From: Intestinimonas aquisgranensis
GTDB taxonomy: Bacteria > Bacillota > Clostridia > Oscillospirales > Oscillospiraceae
DNA: 25,969 bases
Direction: 5' to 3'
Assembly (NCBI GenBank): GCA_020687605.1
Contig: JAJEQY010000051.1
Span: 1-25,969 of the forward strand
Part shown: positions 23,903-25,969 of the stretch, piece by piece
How the letters are laid out: each line of letters opens with the position of its first letter
How positions within the stretch are numbered: position 1 is the stretch's first letter
Position numbers and translations under genes: made by a program
Notes under the pieces: generated by a model
The model's database searches: none
The model's input: only the letters and a program-made list of their open reading frames with translations
What the model was told of the DNA's origin: nothing

Positions 23903-25846
23903 ATGAATATTTTGTTTGCAGCCTCCGAGGTCGCCCCTTTCATCAAGACCGGCGGTTTGGCCGACGTGGCCGGGTCCCTCCCCCAGAAGCTGGCCGACAT
24001 GGGCCATGATGTAAAGGTCATCCTCCCTCTCTATGAGGGCATCGCCCAGCAGTACCGGGAGAAGATGCGCTTTCTGTTCCACTGGAACTGCCGTCTGGCC
24101 TGGCGCACCCCCTACTGCGGCATCTTCGAGCTGCGGGAGGGCAACATCTCCTACCTCTTCGTGGACAACGAGTACTACTTCAAGCGGGCCGAGATCTACG
24201 GCCACTACGACGACGGCGAGCGTTTCGCCTTCTTCTCCCGGGCCGTCATCGAGACCCCGGCCCACCTGGACTGGCACCCCGACATCCTCCACTGCAACGA
24301 CTGGGAGACCGCTCTGGTGCCCATCTACCTGCTGGAGGAGCGGGAGCGCATTTGGCAGCTTCGGGGCACCAAGAGCGTCTTTACCATCCACAACATCGAG
24401 TACCAGGGCCGCTACGGCGACCAGATCATCCAGGACCTGCTGGGCCTCCACCCCGGCTATATGAATGAGCACATGCTGGCCTACCACGGGGACGTGAACC
24501 TGATGAAGGGCGCCATCTACGCCTCCGACTATGTTACCACCGTCTCCCCCACCTACGCCGGCGAGCTCCAGTACCCCTTCTACGCCCACGGTCTGGAGGG
24601 CGTGGTGGCCGACAACCGCTGGAAGATGCGGGGCATCCTCAACGGCCTGGACACCGCCCTCTACGACCCCGCCAACGGCTCTGGCCTGGCCGCCCCCTTC
24701 AACGCCGACGATCTGAGCGGCAAGGCCGCCTGCAAGCGAGCCCTCCAGCAGGCGGTGGGTCTCCGTGAGGACCCCGATGTGCCCATCATCGCCTGCGTGT
24801 CCCGGCTGGTCAAGCACAAGGGCTTCGAGCTGGTGGCCAACTCCATCCACGACATCATGGGCATGAACGTCCAGATGGTGGTGCTGGGCACCGGCGAGTG
24901 GAACTTTGAGGAGGCCTTCCGGCAGGCCCAGGCTCAGTATCCCGGCCGCTTCGCCGCCCGGCTCCAGTATTCCGCCGCCCTCTCCACCGCCATCTACGGC
25001 GGCGCCGACATCTTCCTCATGCCCTCCCTGGCCGAGCCCTGCGGCCTGAGCCAGATGATCGCCATGCGCTACGGCACCGTCCCCGTGGTCCGGGAGACCG
25101 GCGGTCTGAGAGACACCGTCATCCCCCACGGTGTGTTCGGCGACACCGGCTTCACCTTTGCCAACATCAACGCCCACGATATGGTGTGGGTGCTGGGCGA
25201 GGCGGTGGGCCTTTACTACAACAACAAGGACGGGGAGGACGGCTGGCGTGTCCTCCAGCGCAACGGTATGACCAAGGACTTCAGCTGGAACAACCCCGCC
25301 CGGGAATACGAGGACGTCTACTATCAGGTGACCGGCATCCCCCGCCCTACTGAGCCGTCGCCGGAAGAAGCCCCGGTCCCGGCGGCGGAGACCCCCGTTC
25401 AGGCTGAGCCGGAAGCCGCGCCCGTAGAGGAGCCCGCCCCCAAGGCGGAGAAGAAGCCTGCCGCCAAGAAGGCGGCCCCCAAGGCGGCCAAGAAGCCCGC
25501 CGCCAAAAAGGCGGCCCCCAAGGCTGAGAAGGCGGAGAAAAAGCCCGCCGCCAAAAAGGCTGCCGTCAAGGCCAAGGAGGAGACCCCTGCCCCCGTGAAG
25601 GTGGCACCCAAGGCCGAGGAAAAGACCGCTGCCCCCGTCAAGGAGGCACCCAAGGCCGAGGAAAAGACCGCCGCCCCCGTCAAGGAGGCGCCCAAGGCCG
25701 AGGAAAAGACCGCCGCCCCCGTCAAGGAGGCGCCCAAGGCTGAGGTGAAGGCCGCCGCTCCTGTCAAGGAGGCACCCAAGGCCAAGGAGGAGGCTCCCGC
25801 TCCTGCGAAGGAGGTCTCCGCCGCCAAAACAGAGGCCAAAAAGTGA
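23903..25846 (+). CDS. glgA: Glycogen synthase GlgA with long repetitive Ala/Lys/Pro tail
   Basis: A 647-residue protein whose first 478 residues are a complete bacterial glycogen synthase (GT5), adding glucose from ADP-glucose to alpha-1,4 chains. Motifs are the ADP-glucose binding KTGGLADVAGSLP (15-27), LHCNDWETAL, FTIHNIEYQG, NGLDTALYDP, CVSRLVKHKG and SLAEPCGLSQMIAM with the ETGGLRDTV end. Normal GlgA stops near here. Residues 479-647 are an added tail: an acidic Glu/Pro/Ala stretch (about 483-512), a basic block of KKPAAKKAAPKA repeats (514-555) and six 14-residue Lys/Glu repeats (556-639). The start at 23903 has AAAAGGAG 7 bases upstream and gives the usual MNILFAASEVAPF; in-frame starts further up (23780, 23882) have no good ribosome binding site. 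It is the last gene of the glycogen operon, with no clear terminator after it. Confidence 0.96.
   Translation: MNILFAASEVAPFIKTGGLADVAGSLPQKLADMGHDVKVILPLYEGIAQQYREKMRFLFHWNCRLAWRTPYCGIFELREGNISYLFVDNEYYFKRAEIYGHYDDGERFAFFSRAVIETPAHLDWHPDILHCNDWETALVPIYLLEERERIWQLRGTKSVFTIHNIEYQGRYGDQIIQDLLGLHPGYMNEHMLAYHGDVNLMKGAIYASDYVTTVSPTYAGELQYPFYAHGLEGVVADNRWKMRGILNGLDTALYDPANGSGLAAPFNADDLSGKAACKRALQQAVGLREDPDVPIIACVSRLVKHKGFELVANSIHDIMGMNVQMVVLGTGEWNFEEAFRQAQAQYPGRFAARLQYSAALSTAIYGGADIFLMPSLAEPCGLSQMIAMRYGTVPVVRETGGLRDTVIPHGVFGDTGFTFANINAHDMVWVLGEAVGLYYNNKDGEDGWRVLQRNGMTKDFSWNNPAREYEDVYYQVTGIPRPTEPSPEEAPVPAAETPVQAEPEAAPVEEPAPKAEKKPAAKKAAPKAAKKPAAKKAAPKAEKAEKKPAAKKAAVKAKEETPAPVKVAPKAEEKTAAPVKEAPKAEEKTAAPVKEAPKAEEKTAAPVKEAPKAEVKAAAPVKEAPKAKEEAPAPAKEVSAAKTEAKK
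25442..25567 (+). repeat. Basic KKPAAKKAAPKA repeats of the GlgA tail
   Basis: Three copies of a KKPAAKKAA(P/V)KA unit, spaced 13-16 residues, code residues 514-555. The composition resembles eukaryotic H1 tails and bacterial H1-like proteins such as AlgP and chlamydial HctB. Confidence 0.85.
25568..25819 (+). repeat. Six 42-bp tandem repeats at the end of glgA
   Basis: Units start at 25568, 25610, 25652, 25694, 25736 and 25778, each 42 bases and in frame. The central units code KAEEKTAAPVKEAP three times; the outer copies (KAKEETPAPVKVAP, KAEVKAAAPVKEAP, KAKEEAPAPAKEVS) have drifted. Units 3 and 4 look identical at the DNA level, which suggests recent duplication and possible length variation. 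Confidence 0.95.
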
Positions 25847-25881
25847 GCGGTTTATCCTCCCAAAAATAGACAGTTCCAACA

Positions 25882-25910
25882 TTGACAGAACGGATGGGCT
25901 GTGATAAACT
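25882..25910 (+). promoter_or_regulatory. Consensus promoter of a gene beyond the window
   Basis: TTGACA (25882-25887), 17 bases, TAAACT (25905-25910), extended by TGA before the -10. A small stem TCCGT/ACGGA follows at about 25922-25937, perhaps the start of a structured leader. The gene is not in the window. Confidence 0.8.
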
Positions 25911-25952
25911 TTGTGCGCCAATCCGTAGCCAAACGGAATGAGACGTAGACGC

Positions 25953-25969
25953 GGGGGGGGGGGGGGGGG
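25953..25969. other. Run of 17 G at the window end
   Basis: The last 17 bases are G only. A run at a contig end is typical of two-colour-chemistry read artefacts or of an assembly stop; a real phase-variable tract cannot be excluded from this sequence alone. Confidence 0.85.

Noticed and set aside
25568..25819. CRISPR array
   Set aside because: The 42-bp units are directly adjacent without spacers and code in frame within glgA.

Overview
The window reads as a chromosomal segment of a GC-rich Firmicute of the class Clostridia, most likely an Oscillospiraceae-type gut anaerobe (Flavonifractor/Lawsonibacter/Intestinimonas-like). This is inferred from strong GGAGG ribosome binding sites, sigma-A type promoters with 17-bp spacers, a CIRCE-controlled hrcA-grpE-dnaK-dnaJ operon, a glgB-glgC-glgD-glgA glycogen operon with the Firmicute-type GlgC/GlgD pair, SLH-domain surface protein and VanW/DUF975 proteins. 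No phage, IS, CRISPR, tRNA or rRNA was seen. The genus is an inference; no marker allows a firm assignment.

Left part (1-5,100): on the minus strand a translationally coupled pair, a VanW/G5-type wall-associated protein and a DUF975 membrane protein; divergently on the plus strand an XpaC-like membrane protein and a cytidylate-kinase-like protein with a near-consensus promoter and a strong terminator. Centre-left (5,100-11,900), all minus strand: ribose-5-phosphate isomerase B, a PHP-type histidinol-phosphatase-like protein, a PMT-family protein glycosyltransferase carrying a discoidin-like insert, and a large SLH/BIG2 surface protein. The last two are separated by a terminator hairpin whose arm contains the -10 box of the next gene.

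Centre (11,900-17,110), minus strand: the complete class I heat-shock operon in the order hrcA, grpE (TTG start), dnaK, dnaJ, with a perfect CIRCE operator at its predicted transcription start and a terminator after dnaJ. A 330-bp gene-free GC-rich stretch sits between grpE and dnaK. DnaK has three cysteines in its C-terminal tail.

Right part (17,200-25,969), plus strand: a GNAT acetyltransferase, a secreted D-Ala-D-Ala carboxypeptidase, then the glycogen operon glgB-glgC-glgD-glgA behind a TTGACG-17-TATAAT promoter. The most unusual feature of the window is here: the first and last enzymes of the operon both carry long Ala/Lys/Pro-rich, histone-H1-like C-terminal tails (about 70 residues on GlgB, about 170 on GlgA, the latter with six 42-bp tandem repeats). 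GlgC makes ADP-glucose, GlgD probably modulates GlgC, GlgA polymerises and GlgB branches; the tails suggest a shared tethering or condensate-forming device that I infer but cannot prove. The window ends in a promoter for an unseen gene and a run of 17 G that looks like a sequencing or assembly artefact.
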